A program made the position numbers and the translations under genes. This document shows positions 1-6,699 of a stretch of DNA of 12,122 nucleotides, one piece after another (the first letter of the stretch is position 1; the number at the start of each line of letters is the position of its first letter). The stretch is taken from assembly GCA_031287505.1 (NCBI GenBank), contig JAITSW010000082.1:1-12122 (forward strand), in the 5' to 3' direction. This stretch comes from Propionibacteriaceae bacterium (GTDB lineage Bacteria; Actinomycetota; Actinomycetes; Propionibacteriales; Propionibacteriaceae). Under the pieces are notes generated by a model that made no database searches, was not told the origin of the DNA, and saw nothing but the letters and a program-made list of their open reading frames with translations.

Positions 1-622
1 TGTCAGTTAGCGGGTCGTTGAGCAGTTTGATAGCCAAATCGTCACTCAGCGTAAACGACGGCACACCGGCAGCAGCCAGCGCGGGCAAATCATCTAGCGA
101 ACGCAACGATGCCACCACCGTCTCGATGCTGTTGGCTGTAGCGATGGCTCCAATTTGCGCCACAATCTGCTGCCCGTTGAAGCCTTGGTCATTCAGCCGC
201 CCAAAATAAGGCGCGATGTATTGGACGCCTGCGCCAGCAGCCAGCAATGCCTGCGTTGGATGGTAGACAGCAGTGAGCAGCACCTCGCAATGCCGACCCT
301 GTCCCAAATAACTATCACGCGCCAATTTTGCGGCGACAGTGACACCTGCTTCGGTGGCTGGAATCTTCACCACAATCGCTGGGTCAATTTCTCGGATGAA
401 CGACGCGTCTTTAGCGATATCAGCCGCCGTTGCGCCGGTTGCTTGCATAAAAACTAGCTTTGCACCAGCAGCTTTTAACTGCGCAAAAAGTTGTGGGCGG
501 TCTGCCGAACTCAGCCCAGCGCGCGCGAGAATTGTCGGATTTGTTGTTACTCCTTCAAAAACGCCGCTGGCAAGCAGCCGCGACACTTTCACTAAATCTG
601 CGCTGTCGATATATAGACTCAT
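1..622 (-). CDS. FSA-type transaldolase / fructose-6-phosphate aldolase-like protein, 3' end outside window
   Basis: This is a class I aldolase of the transaldolase family, small FSA/TalA subgroup, whose members transfer or release three-carbon units from sugar phosphates in the cytoplasm. About 207 codons are visible without a stop; family members are about 220 residues, so only some 13 residues are missing at the left edge. The N-terminus MSLYIDSADL and the block GVTTNPTI are typical. The Schiff-base lysine is expected in VVKIPAT (about K86) and is present. TAVYHPTQALLAA and the YIAPYFGRLND block also match the family. The ATG at 622-620 overlaps the stop of the xylulokinase remnant as ATGA, so the two were one translationally coupled unit for xylulose/pentose-phosphate metabolism. 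Because the upstream gene is truncated, the original promoter is probably lost. True aldolase versus transaldolase activity cannot be decided here. Confidence 0.85.
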   Translation of the reverse strand, partial: MSLYIDSADLVKVSRLLASGVFEGVTTNPTILARAGLSSADRPQLFAQLKAAGAKLVFMQATGATAADIAKDASFIREIDPAIVVKIPATEAGVTVAAKLARDSYLGQGRHCEVLLTAVYHPTQALLAAGAGVQYIAPYFGRLNDQGFNGQQIVAQIGAIATANSIETVVASLRSLDDLPALAAAGVPSFTLSDDLAIKLLNDPLTD

Positions 623-1073
623 CTGTCCATCCTTCTATGTTGTGCGAGTTCGCGATAACCCTGTCTGATACTCGGCGGCAGCACCGTTTTTGGCTCAGTA
701 ACAGCCGCAACCGCAGGCCGCCAAGCGTCTCGCAATTGGGAAATCGGCCTTTGCGATAGTACGGACGCAGCCTGCAATGCTGCCCCGCGAGCCGTAGCGC
801 CGGGAGCCTCAAGCACCAACACTTCGCGCTGCAAGAAATCTGCGAGCGTCTGCCGGTAGGCGACAGTTTTTGCGCCGCCGCCAGCAGCGATAAGGTGCCC
901 ATCGGTTGACGCGCTCTTCGAAATAGCATCCAACCCTTCAAGCAACCCCAACACCACGCCGTTAATAGTAGCCTGCGCCACTTGCGCGACAGTGGCATCC
1001 GTCGTCAGTCCGGCCAGGATACCCATCGCATTGGGCAAATCGGGGGAGCGTTCCCTGTCTAAGAAAGCCGCCA
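619..1073 (-). pseudogene. xylB: xylulokinase, C-terminal remnant
   Basis: This is the C-terminal third of a FGGY-family sugar kinase of the xylulokinase type, which phosphorylates D-xylulose with ATP. About 150 of the usual 480-500 residues remain. Recognisable blocks are ERSPDLPNAMGILAGL, the ATP-site segment GGGAKTVAYRQTLADFL, and APGATARGAALQAA followed by TEP near the end. The FGGY N-terminal domain with the sugar site and catalytic aspartate is absent. Reading upstream from about 1073 the frame leaves homologous sequence, enters a REP-like repeat and meets TGA at 1125-1123. A TTG at 1038 is a formal start, but any product would be inactive. The stop at 621-619 overlaps the transaldolase ATG. 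Loss of the 5' part together with mobile-element debris at the breakpoint points to a deletion or insertion event. The subfamily (xylulokinase rather than another FGGY kinase) is inferred from the C-terminal blocks. Confidence 0.8.
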
Positions 1074-1107
1074 GACGGTCCTTCGTGACGTTACTTGGGG
1101 ACGGTTT
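1074..1107. repeat. REP-like interspersed repeat, copy 1
   Basis: The stretch gacggtccttcgtgacgtt (1074-1092) matches 6736-6754 at 17 of 19 positions. The following cgttacttggggacgg (1089-1104) matches 6702-6717 at 15 of 16. The two halves contain the same ggggacgg core, as in short non-coding repeats scattered in bacterial genomes. It sits exactly where the xylulokinase reading frame stops being recognisable and just before the ISL3-like left end, so it marks a rearrangement junction. Whether it is a true REP or the end of a larger element cannot be settled from two copies. Confidence 0.6.
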
Positions 1108-1112
1108 GCACG

Positions 1113-1354
1113 TTCTGGTGGGTCAGAGCCAGTGTTCCGGTTGTTGCAGGTCGTTGTTTTGGTGGATGTTGAGCCGTGATTCCGTTTGGCGGTGTGCCGG
1201 TTTTCCAGTGAGTGGGGGTCACCGCGTCCCGCAACAAATGGAACTCGCACGCCGCATCGCCAGAGGCTTCACCAACCCCGAAAACTACCGACTGAGAATG
1301 CTCTTAATCGCCGGAGGACTAACACCTTGACCCACCTGAAATCCGAAGAGCCCC
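1113..1354 (+). mobile_element. ISL3-family insertion sequence, internally deleted remnant
   Basis: The right end reads tgacccacctgaaatccgaa and then gagccc (1328-1353); read from the other strand this starts GGGCTCTTCGGATTTC, the form usual for ISL3-family termini. The inner part TTCAGGTGGGTCA is mirrored at the left by ttctggtgggtca (1113-1125), 12 of 13 identical in inverted orientation, so both ends of one element seem to be present. Only about 240 bp lie between them instead of about 1.3-1.5 kb, and most of the transposase gene is gone. The outermost bases of the left repeat are replaced by the REP-like repeat, so no target duplication can be read. Family assignment rests on the end sequence and on the transposase tail described separately. 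Confidence 0.55.
1229..1330 (+). pseudogene. ISL3-like transposase, C-terminal tail only
   Basis: The last 30 or so codons before TGA at 1328-1330 read QQMELARRIARGFTNPENY and then RLRMLLIAGGLTP. This resembles the C-terminus of IS1096/ISL3-type DDE transposases, which end in a GF-N-x-x-NY-x-x-R-x-LL-x-AGG pattern close to the right inverted repeat, as here. The same frame is open further left (to about 992), but that part does not look like transposase and partly lies over xylulokinase sequence. The catalytic DDE core is absent, so it is non-functional. The exact left limit of the homologous part is uncertain. Confidence 0.55.
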
Positions 1355-1399
1355 ATTAAGTAGGCACGGCAACAAAGAGAGATTTATCCAACTGGCAAG

Positions 1400-1433
1400 G
1401 CTGAGGGTCAACCCGAACGGGTTGACCCTCAGC
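1400..1433 (-). terminator. perfect 15-bp stem-loop downstream of the ADH remnant
   Basis: gctgagggtcaaccc (1400-1414) pairs perfectly with 1419-1433 around a 4-nt loop (1415-1418). It lies 44 bp beyond the stop of the minus-strand alcohol dehydrogenase remnant, as expected for its transcription terminator. There is no T-run on either side, so a classical intrinsic terminator is not certain. Read on the plus strand it would sit behind the ISL3-like remnant. Confidence 0.5.
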
Positions 1434-1466
1434 TATTGGGGGATGAGATGTAACTATTGGGGGATG
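1433..1466. repeat. 13-bp direct repeat, period 21
   Basis: ctattgggggatg occurs at 1433-1445 and again at 1454-1466, directly adjoining the hairpin. Only two units are present and no function is suggested by them. Confidence 0.5.
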
Positions 1467-1476
1467 GCCTGCTGTT

Positions 1477-1824
1477 TTAGTCGACGAATACCACCGGCTT
1501 GATGGCTGTGCGGTCATTGCCGCCCATTTGCTTGAGCGCTTCCTCGACCTTGTCTAGACCGTGGTAGATGTGGGTGACGATGCGTTCGGGCGCGAGGCGT
1601 CCATACTCGACCAACTTGAGTAGCCGTTCCAGGTTTGCCCGGCCGCCGCGGGCGGTCACAGTGCGCAAAGACTCGTCCGGCACCTTTTAGCACAGCGCGC
1701 GCACGGCCATCAAACCTACGGTGCCGACTCCATAGATAACAACTGTCTGGCCATACTCGATGTTGAGCCGGTGCAAACCCTCAAAAGCTGTGGTCGCCAT
1801 ATCGGTCAAAACCACAGCAACCAC
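1477..1824 (-). pseudogene. zinc-dependent alcohol dehydrogenase, internally deleted and N-terminally truncated
   Basis: Two pieces of a medium-chain, zinc-dependent alcohol dehydrogenase of the secondary-alcohol (TbADH-like) type lie in the same frame. The upstream piece (1824-1690, 45 codons) reads AVVLTDMATTAFEG and continues with VVIYGVGTVGLMAVRA, which contains the GxGxxG start of the NAD(P)-binding fold. It ends at TAA (1689-1687). After one lysine codon the second piece (1683-1477) gives the C-terminus, ERLLKLVEYGRLAPERIVTH to IKPVVFVD. Roughly 100 residues between the pieces and the entire catalytic domain with its zinc ligands are missing, so about 115 of some 350 residues remain. 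Sequence beyond 1824 is no longer ADH-like. The gene lies downstream of aldA on the same strand, so an alcohol/aldehyde oxidation pair may once have existed. It cannot be active. Confidence 0.75.
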
Positions 1825-1883
1825 TATGTTGAACGATAGCCGTCCGAAAATAGCAGCGCCAAGCCGAACTCGCTTAAACGGGT

Positions 1884-1916
1884 GTTGGGCGCTGCACCCA
1901 AGATGCAACGCCCAAC
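1884..1916 (-). terminator. stem-loop downstream of aldA
   Basis: gttgggcgctgca (1884-1896) pairs with 1904-1916 at 12 of 13 positions around a 7-nt loop. It lies 39 bp beyond the aldA stop codon on the minus strand. The flank after the hairpin (ACACCCGTTT on that strand) is only weakly T-rich, so it is a plausible but not textbook terminator. Confidence 0.5.
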
Positions 1917-1955
1917 TAGTTATTTGGCTGCGCCTGCCCCCAAGGGCGTGAAATA

Positions 1956-3386
1956 TCAGTAGCGAATGTAGGCAACTTGAGATTGCAGGTATTCGTGGAG
2001 GCCCCACTTGCCGTCCGCGCCGCCGATACCGGACTTACGCCAGCCGGCGTGGAAGCCCTGGATACCTTCGAAGTGCTCGCGGTTTACATAGGTCTCGCCG
2101 AAGTTGAGATCCTTGATTGCCTGCATCGTGGTGGAAACATTGGTCGTGAAGACGGACGAAGTGAGCCCGTATTCGCAATCGTTTGCCTTGGCGATGACAT
2201 CGTCGTAGTCGTCCCAGCGGATGATCGGCAGGATCGGCCCGAAGACCTCTTTCTGCACTATCTCGGAATCTTGCGCAGCGCCCTCTAGCAGGGTTGGCTC
2301 AAAGAAGTAGCCGGTACCCTTGTCGGCGACATGGCCACCGGTGAGCACTGTTGCCCCCGCTGCCACAGCCCGGTCGAGCATGCCCGAGATCTTCTCAAGC
2401 TGGCCCTTATCGATCTGCGAGCTGTAGGTGACGCCGTCCGCAGCCGGATCGCCGTACTGGACGGCTTCGAAGGAAGCCTTGAGCTTGGAGACGAACTCGT
2501 CATAGATGGAAGAGTGGACGTAAACCCGCTCACAGCAGTTGCAGACCTGGCCCGAGTAGATCAGACGCGAGTCGGTAACGCCCTTGACCGCGAGATCAAT
2601 GTCGGCGTCTGGGAAGATGATGGCCGGAGCCTTGCCGCCCAATTCCAGGGACGTCTTCATGATCTTCTCAGCGGAGTTCTTGATGATTTCCACACCTGCG
2701 TCCACCGAGCCGGTGAGGGAGACCAGATCGCTATAGGGATGCGTCGTCAAAGCCGCGCCCAGGGTGGCTCCGCCACCGGTGACGAAGTTCAAAACACCCT
2801 TGGGCAAGCCCAAAGATGAGATGAGTTCGGCAAAGCGCAGCGTAGTCAGCGGCGTGGTGCTGGACGGCTTGATTACCGAAGAGCAGCCGACTAGCAACGC
2901 AGGGGCGACCTTGCGGGCCATGACGAAGAATGGGAAGTTCCACGGGCAGATGCCGACGGCAACGCCGATTGGCTTTTGGAAGAGGAAGATGTTCTCTTGC
3001 GGGTCGTCCGAGCTGATGACCTCGCCTTCGTATTTGCGTGCCCAGCCGGCGTAGTAATCGAAGTACACCGCGGTGACGTCGATCTCCACCTGGGCCAGGC
3101 CGGCAATCTTGGCTTGCTCATGCATCAGCAGCTGGGCAAGCTCGATGCGGTTGTCCCGGATGACTTGCGCGAATTGCGTCAAATACTCAGCGCGCGCCGC
3201 CGGGGTTTGCCTGGCCCAGGCAGGTTGCGCTGCTTTAGCCGCTGACAAAGCGGCATCTGCATCGTTCTCGTTTCCCTTGGGCGCGCGGCCGATGATTTCG
3301 TTGGTGTAGGGGTTCTCAACGTCAATCCAGTCGCCGGTGGTGGCATCAACTAGCTCGCCGTTAATTAATTGTTGGTAAGTTGCCAT
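1956..3386 (-). CDS. aldA: lactaldehyde/glycolaldehyde dehydrogenase (AldA-like)
   Basis: This is an NAD-dependent aldehyde dehydrogenase that oxidises small hydroxyaldehydes (L-lactaldehyde to lactate, glycolaldehyde to glycolate) in the cytoplasm. The full length of 476 residues matches E. coli AldA (about 479), and the similarity to remembered AldA sequence is extensive: LELGGKAPAI, SGQVCNC-ERVYV, ANDCEYGLTSS, FGETYVNRE and the C-terminal block FHAGWRKSGIGGADGKWGLH. Key residues are in place: N150 in PWNF, K173 in VIKPS, the general base E248 in LELGG, and the catalytic C282 in GQVC. A second cysteine pair follows as NCC. The start is well supported, since AGGAGGAG lies about 8 nt upstream of the ATG. 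The position next to ADH, xylulokinase and transaldolase remnants suggests a sugar-degradation cluster (fucose, rhamnose or pentose derived), but the physiological substrate is inferred. Confidence 0.9.
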   Translation of the reverse strand: MATYQQLINGELVDATTGDWIDVENPYTNEIIGRAPKGNENDADAALSAAKAAQPAWARQTPAARAEYLTQFAQVIRDNRIELAQLLMHEQAKIAGLAQVEIDVTAVYFDYYAGWARKYEGEVISSDDPQENIFLFQKPIGVAVGICPWNFPFFVMARKVAPALLVGCSSVIKPSSTTPLTTLRFAELISSLGLPKGVLNFVTGGGATLGAALTTHPYSDLVSLTGSVDAGVEIIKNSAEKIMKTSLELGGKAPAIIFPDADIDLAVKGVTDSRLIYSGQVCNCCERVYVHSSIYDEFVSKLKASFEAVQYGDPAADGVTYSSQIDKGQLEKISGMLDRAVAAGATVLTGGHVADKGTGYFFEPTLLEGAAQDSEIVQKEVFGPILPIIRWDDYDDVIAKANDCEYGLTSSVFTTNVSTTMQAIKDLNFGETYVNREHFEGIQGFHAGWRKSGIGGADGKWGLHEYLQSQVAYIRY

Positions 3387-3771
3387 GAGTCAGGCTCCTC
3401 CTAGTCTCGAATGCCCGAGCATCGCCACGCGGCATCATTGCCCGCAGCAGGCTCACCATCAGCCCTCGGGCAGGTGATATTCAACGATAACCCATTGGGT
3501 GTCGAGATAGATAGGGGGCACGGAAATGTGCCCAAATGTATTCGATTTGACTCGCTTGGGGGTGAGATGGTTCACTCGTCCCATGGCTTTTAGCGCGCGA
3601 ATGTGCAACACGGATATGTGTTGTTCGTGCATGCTCGCCTGCTGATTTAGACGCAAAAGAGAGCCGCAAAGGCGTTTTCGGGCGTACGGACTAATCACAC
3701 AATTATCAATGACAAGGCGCATTTCCGCGTCCCAAGCGGGCTCGTGCGAGCCCAGAAATAGGAGAGAAATC
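3387..3771. promoter_or_regulatory. 385-bp divergent intergenic region between aldA and metQ
   Basis: No gene is supported here. It must hold the promoters of aldA (leftward) and metQ (rightward), but no convincing -35/-10 pair stands out. Small structures are visible: an 8-bp inverted repeat tgcccgag/ctcgggca (3412-3419 with 3465-3472) in the aldA leader, gggcac/gtgccc (3516-3521 with 3528-3533), and caacac/gtgttg (3606-3611 with 3618-3623). An 8-bp AGGAGGAG ribosome site precedes aldA, and AGGAGAG precedes metQ. I looked for a SAM-I or SAM-IV aptamer, as would suit a methionine transporter, and did not find its conserved core. Confidence 0.4.
3738..3753 (+). promoter_or_regulatory. short hairpin just before the metQ ribosome-binding site
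   Basis: gggctcg (3738-3744) pairs with cgagccc (3747-3753), a 7-bp perfect palindrome ending 6 bp before the AGGAGAG ribosome site of metQ. Such a hairpin could influence translation or protect the mRNA 5' region, or it could be an operator. Its role is not established. Confidence 0.3.
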
Positions 3772-4725
3772 GTGAAGAAAATACTAGCTTTGGCAGTAAC
3801 GCTGGCCGCCGCCGTGTCATTCTCGGCATGCGGCAGCGCAACTCCCACTCCCTCGACATCAGCCGAACCTCCGGCTTCGGCTACCACCCCGGCATCTGCA
3901 CCGGCGGCCGGCGAATTGGGCGCAGAAGACAACCCGATAAAGATCGGCGTCATGGGCCCGGAAATTCAATACGACTGGCTAGAGGCGCAAGCCAAGGAGC
4001 AGGGCATCTACGTCAAGTGGACGACCTTCTCCGATTACCCGACGGTAAACCCGGCTGTCACCAATGGCGATCTTGATATCAACCAGTTCCAGCACATTTT
4101 GTATCTGGCCGGCTATAACGTGGAGACCGGCACCCCGCTGGCCGCTTTGCAGGCAACTGCCATCTATCCGCTTTCGCTGTACTCAAAGCAGTACAAATCG
4201 CTAGCTGAAATCCCCAACGGCGCCCAGATTGCCATTCCGAACGACGAAACGAACCAAGCCCGCGCCATCTCTGTGTTGGCTGCCAATGGCCTGCTCACCG
4301 TCAAAGAAGGCACAGATCTGCTCTATGCCACTCCTTTGGATATCGACGAAGCCGCCTCCAAGGCCAAGGTAACCCCGGTTGCCGCCGATCAGTCTGCGCG
4401 CACCTTGGACGACCCGAGCGTCGCCGGCGCTGTCATCAACAACACCTATGCCCTCGACGCCGACCTGGATCCCAAGACCGCTATCGCCTCAGACGATCCC
4501 AACGATGCCGGTTCGGCACCGTTCATCAACATCTGGGCCGGCAAGCCGGAAATCAAAGACAACCCGTGGGTTGCCAAGCTCCTTGAGCTGGCGGATTCAG
4601 ATGAATATGGCAAGCTTCTCCTCGAGCAGGCCAAGGATTCCGCAGTCATCGTACATAAGACCTACGAAGAGCTGCAGACGATTCTGAGTGACTCCGAGAC
4701 CCAACTCAAGGCCCACGCCAAATAG
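3772..4725 (+). CDS. metQ: methionine ABC transporter substrate-binding lipoprotein
   Basis: This is the extracellular methionine-binding component of the MetNIQ importer (NlpA/MetQ family), anchored to the membrane as a lipoprotein. I chose the GTG at 3772 rather than an upstream ATG because AGGAGAG lies about 6 nt before it and it gives a correct lipoprotein signal: KK, a hydrophobic stretch, then FSAC with the lipidated cysteine at residue 20. A flexible linker rich in Thr, Ser, Pro and Ala follows to about residue 50. The mature domain begins KIGVMGPEIQYDW and carries family blocks FSDYPTVNPAV, DINQFQH, AIYPLSLYSKQYKSL and IAIPNDETNQARA. The length of 317 residues is normal. It is the first gene of metQNI. 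Methionine is the substrate expected from the family and the NIL domain in MetN; D-methionine or dipeptides are less likely alternatives. Confidence 0.9.
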   Translation: MKKILALAVTLAAAVSFSACGSATPTPSTSAEPPASATTPASAPAAGELGAEDNPIKIGVMGPEIQYDWLEAQAKEQGIYVKWTTFSDYPTVNPAVTNGDLDINQFQHILYLAGYNVETGTPLAALQATAIYPLSLYSKQYKSLAEIPNGAQIAIPNDETNQARAISVLAANGLLTVKEGTDLLYATPLDIDEAASKAKVTPVAADQSARTLDDPSVAGAVINNTYALDADLDPKTAIASDDPNDAGSAPFINIWAGKPEIKDNPWVAKLLELADSDEYGKLLLEQAKDSAVIVHKTYEELQTILSDSETQLKAHAK

Positions 4726-4747
4726 GGTTGATGGGGTTTCCCACTTA

Positions 4748-4793
4748 GGACGCTACGGCTCAGCGGTGTTTTCCATCGTTGAGCCGGGCGTCC
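4748..4793 (+). promoter_or_regulatory. intercistronic stem-loop between metQ and metN
   Basis: ggacgc (4748-4753) and cggctca (4756-4762) pair with tgagccg (4780-4786) and gcgtcc (4788-4793), giving 13 base pairs with a small internal loop and a 17-nt apical loop. It is the only strong structure in the 141-bp gap between metQ and metN and has no T-run after it. A partial terminator or a 3' mRNA stabiliser that favours the abundant binding protein over the membrane components would fit; this is inferred. Confidence 0.5.
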
Positions 4794-4866
4794 CCGTCGT
4801 CGGCATCGGGCGACCAACAGACAGCGGCACATCGAATCACCGCCTCGGCATTAGTAAGGTTCTCCC

Positions 4867-5973
4867 ATGAGTGGTACAGCGCGTCCAGGCGATCCCATTA
4901 TCAAATTCCTCAATGTCTCCAAGACATTTGCAAAGGGGAATATCAAGGCCGTGGACAATGTCTCGCTAGACATTGCCAGGGGTGAGATTTTTGGCTTTAT
5001 CGGTTATTCCGGTGCTGGTAAGTCCACTTTGGTGCGCCTGATAAATGCCCTTGAAAAGGCCGATTCCGGGGTTATCCAGGTGCTTGGGCAAGATGTCACC
5101 AAGCTGAATGAAAATGGGCTAAACCAGCTTCGTTCCCAGATTGGGATGATTTTCCAGCAATTCAACCTCTTTACCGCCCGAACGGTGTTGGCAAATGTCG
5201 CCTACCCGCTCAAGTTGGTGAAAGCCTCCAAAGCCGAACGCGAAAAACGCGCCCGAGAGCTACTCGAATTCGTCGGCATCGCCGATAAAGCCGACAGCTA
5301 TCCCGCACAGCTTTCCGGCGGCCAAAAGCAGCGCGTCGGCATCGCCCGCGCCCTGGCTTCCAACCCTCAAATTCTCTTGGCGGACGAGGCCACCAGCGCT
5401 CTTGACCCAGAGACCACCCGCGACGTGCTCGATCTGTTGCGCAAGGTCAACACGGAGTTGGGCATCACGCTCGTAGTCATCACACATGCCATGGAGGTGG
5501 TGCAATACATCTGCGACCGGGTGGCCGTGATGGAGAACGGCAAAATCGTCGAATCTGGCGCCACCTACGACGTCTTCGCCAAGCCGGCCCAAACCGTCAC
5601 CCAACGCTTTATCAACACCGCCCTTCATGATCGGCCTTCGCCTGAGACGGTCGCGAGGCTGCGCAAGTACCATCCGGGAAGGTTGGTGTTGGTGCGGCTG
5701 CGAGATGACGGCGCATCCTCCTTTGCGCTCACCGCCGCCACCAAAGGCACCGGGGTATTTGCCTCGATCGTCTTTGGCTCCATCGTCGAGGTGGAAGGCC
5801 GGCCGCTTGGTTCGGTGACCTTGGAATTAGTCGGAGACATCGCAGCCACCGACGAAGTGATTTCCCGCCTGGGCGCGGCCGGCTCCCAAGTTACCGATCT
5901 CGGCACCGCCGGGCATCCGATTTCAGATGAAGTGTGGCAGTTGCTGGTGCATACCGAAGGGAGTTCCCGATGA
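4867..5973 (+). CDS. metN: methionine ABC transporter ATP-binding protein with NIL domain
   Basis: This is the cytoplasmic ATPase of the methionine importer. The 368 residues carry, in order, Walker A GYSGAGKST (46-54), Q-loop QQFN, signature LSGGQ (149-153), Walker B ILLADEATSALDP (169-181) and the switch histidine in VVITHAME (H207). From about residue 285 to 360 lies a C-terminal NIL domain (around FGSIVEVEGRPLGSVTLELVG), the ligand-sensing module that lets intracellular methionine trans-inhibit transport in MetN proteins. The ATG at 4867 has a modest AAGG about 9 nt upstream. It is 141 bp behind metQ and overlaps metI by 4 nt (ATGA), so the two membrane-complex subunits are translationally coupled. 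Confidence 0.93.
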   Translation: MSGTARPGDPIIKFLNVSKTFAKGNIKAVDNVSLDIARGEIFGFIGYSGAGKSTLVRLINALEKADSGVIQVLGQDVTKLNENGLNQLRSQIGMIFQQFNLFTARTVLANVAYPLKLVKASKAEREKRARELLEFVGIADKADSYPAQLSGGQKQRVGIARALASNPQILLADEATSALDPETTRDVLDLLRKVNTELGITLVVITHAMEVVQYICDRVAVMENGKIVESGATYDVFAKPAQTVTQRFINTALHDRPSPETVARLRKYHPGRLVLVRLRDDGASSFALTAATKGTGVFASIVFGSIVEVEGRPLGSVTLELVGDIAATDEVISRLGAAGSQVTDLGTAGHPISDEVWQLLVHTEGSSR

Positions 5974-6644
5974 TTATCTTAGAGAACCGTTGGATTCCGT
6001 CTTACAACGAGGAGTTTTTCAACTCCTTCCTGCAAACGCTGCAGATGGTGGGCGTGACGCTGCTCGTTGGCGGGCTACTCGGGCTGGTGCTTGGGCTGAC
6101 GCTTTTCGCGACTAGGCGCGACGGGCTCTTCCAAAACCGACCGGTTTTTGTGGCACTCAATTTCTTGGTAAACCTGGTGCGGCCGATTCCCTTTGTGATC
6201 TTTTTGATGGCAGTGCGTCCGCTGAATGTGGCTGTGATGGGGACGTTCATCGGAGTCAAGGGAGCCCTGCTTCCAATGGTCATCATGTGTTCGATGGCGA
6301 CCTCGCGCTTAGTCGAGCAATCGCTGGTCAACACTGATCCGGGAATTATCGAAGCCGGGCGGGCCATGGGGGCATCTCGGCTGCATGTCCTTTTCCGCAT
6401 TCTTATCCCAGAAGCGCTGGCTCCGCTGATCTTAGGCTACGTCTTCTTGATTATCGGCATCTTAGACATGTCTGCCATGGCAGGTGTGGTCGGTGCTGGC
6501 GGTTTGGGTGCTTTTGCCATCCAATACGGCTACCAAAAGTACAACGACTACGTCATGTATGCCGGTGTCGCGGCCATTGTCCTGCTAGTTCAGATCGTGC
6601 AAACCTTCGGAAACTGGCTGGCCAGACGGGTGTTGCACCGTTAG
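5970..6644 (+). CDS. metI: methionine ABC transporter permease
   Basis: This is the membrane subunit of the importer, 224 residues with about five hydrophobic segments. The ABC-permease EAA loop (EAGRAMGASRLHVLFRILIP, about 128-147) couples it to MetN. Other family blocks are RPIPFVIFLMAVRPL and MAGVVGAGGLGAFAIQYGY. The start ATG at 5970 overlaps the metN stop and is preceded by GAAGGGAG; a GTG/ATG further upstream would overlap metN needlessly. The stop TAG (6642-6644) touches the left copy of the sixA 3'-end duplication, so metI and sixA were probably tail-to-tail neighbours before the island entered. Confidence 0.92.
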   Translation: MIILENRWIPSYNEEFFNSFLQTLQMVGVTLLVGGLLGLVLGLTLFATRRDGLFQNRPVFVALNFLVNLVRPIPFVIFLMAVRPLNVAVMGTFIGVKGALLPMVIMCSMATSRLVEQSLVNTDPGIIEAGRAMGASRLHVLFRILIPEALAPLILGYVFLIIGILDMSAMAGVVGAGGLGAFAIQYGYQKYNDYVMYAGVAAIVLLVQIVQTFGNWLARRVLHR

Positions 6645-6699
6645 CCGGGGATGCGGGCCAAGAAGAGCCTGCCGCTGTGCAGGTCTGGCACAGGTCGTT
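6643..6699. repeat. left copy of sixA 3'-end duplication (putative attachment-site half)
   Basis: These 57 bp repeat the last 19 or so codons of the intact sixA gene (7814-7871) in the same orientation, with a single missing C (around 6689) as the only difference. On the minus strand the copy ends in TAA, whereas the intact gene ends in TGA, so both copies terminate the reading frame at the same place. The two copies bracket the AT-rich island. Such a direct repeat of a gene's 3' end is what site-specific integration of a mobile element leaves behind. Confidence 0.75.

Noticed and set aside
1059..1250. 63-codon minus-strand ORF upstream of the xylulokinase remnant
   Set aside because: It lies over the REP-like repeat and ISL3-like left end, in a different frame from the kinase, and has no kinase features.
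3473..3771. SAM riboswitch upstream of metQ
   Set aside because: The conserved SAM-I/SAM-IV aptamer core was not seen; only small unrelated hairpins.
3709..3771. Upstream ATG extension of metQ
   Set aside because: It would bury the lipoprotein signal peptide behind 21 residues; the GTG at 3772 has a ribosome site and a normal signal sequence.
3459..3953. 164-codon minus-strand ORF over the metQ leader and 5' end
   Set aside because: Mostly the antisense of the Thr/Ser/Pro/Ala-rich metQ linker and signal peptide; no homology recognised.
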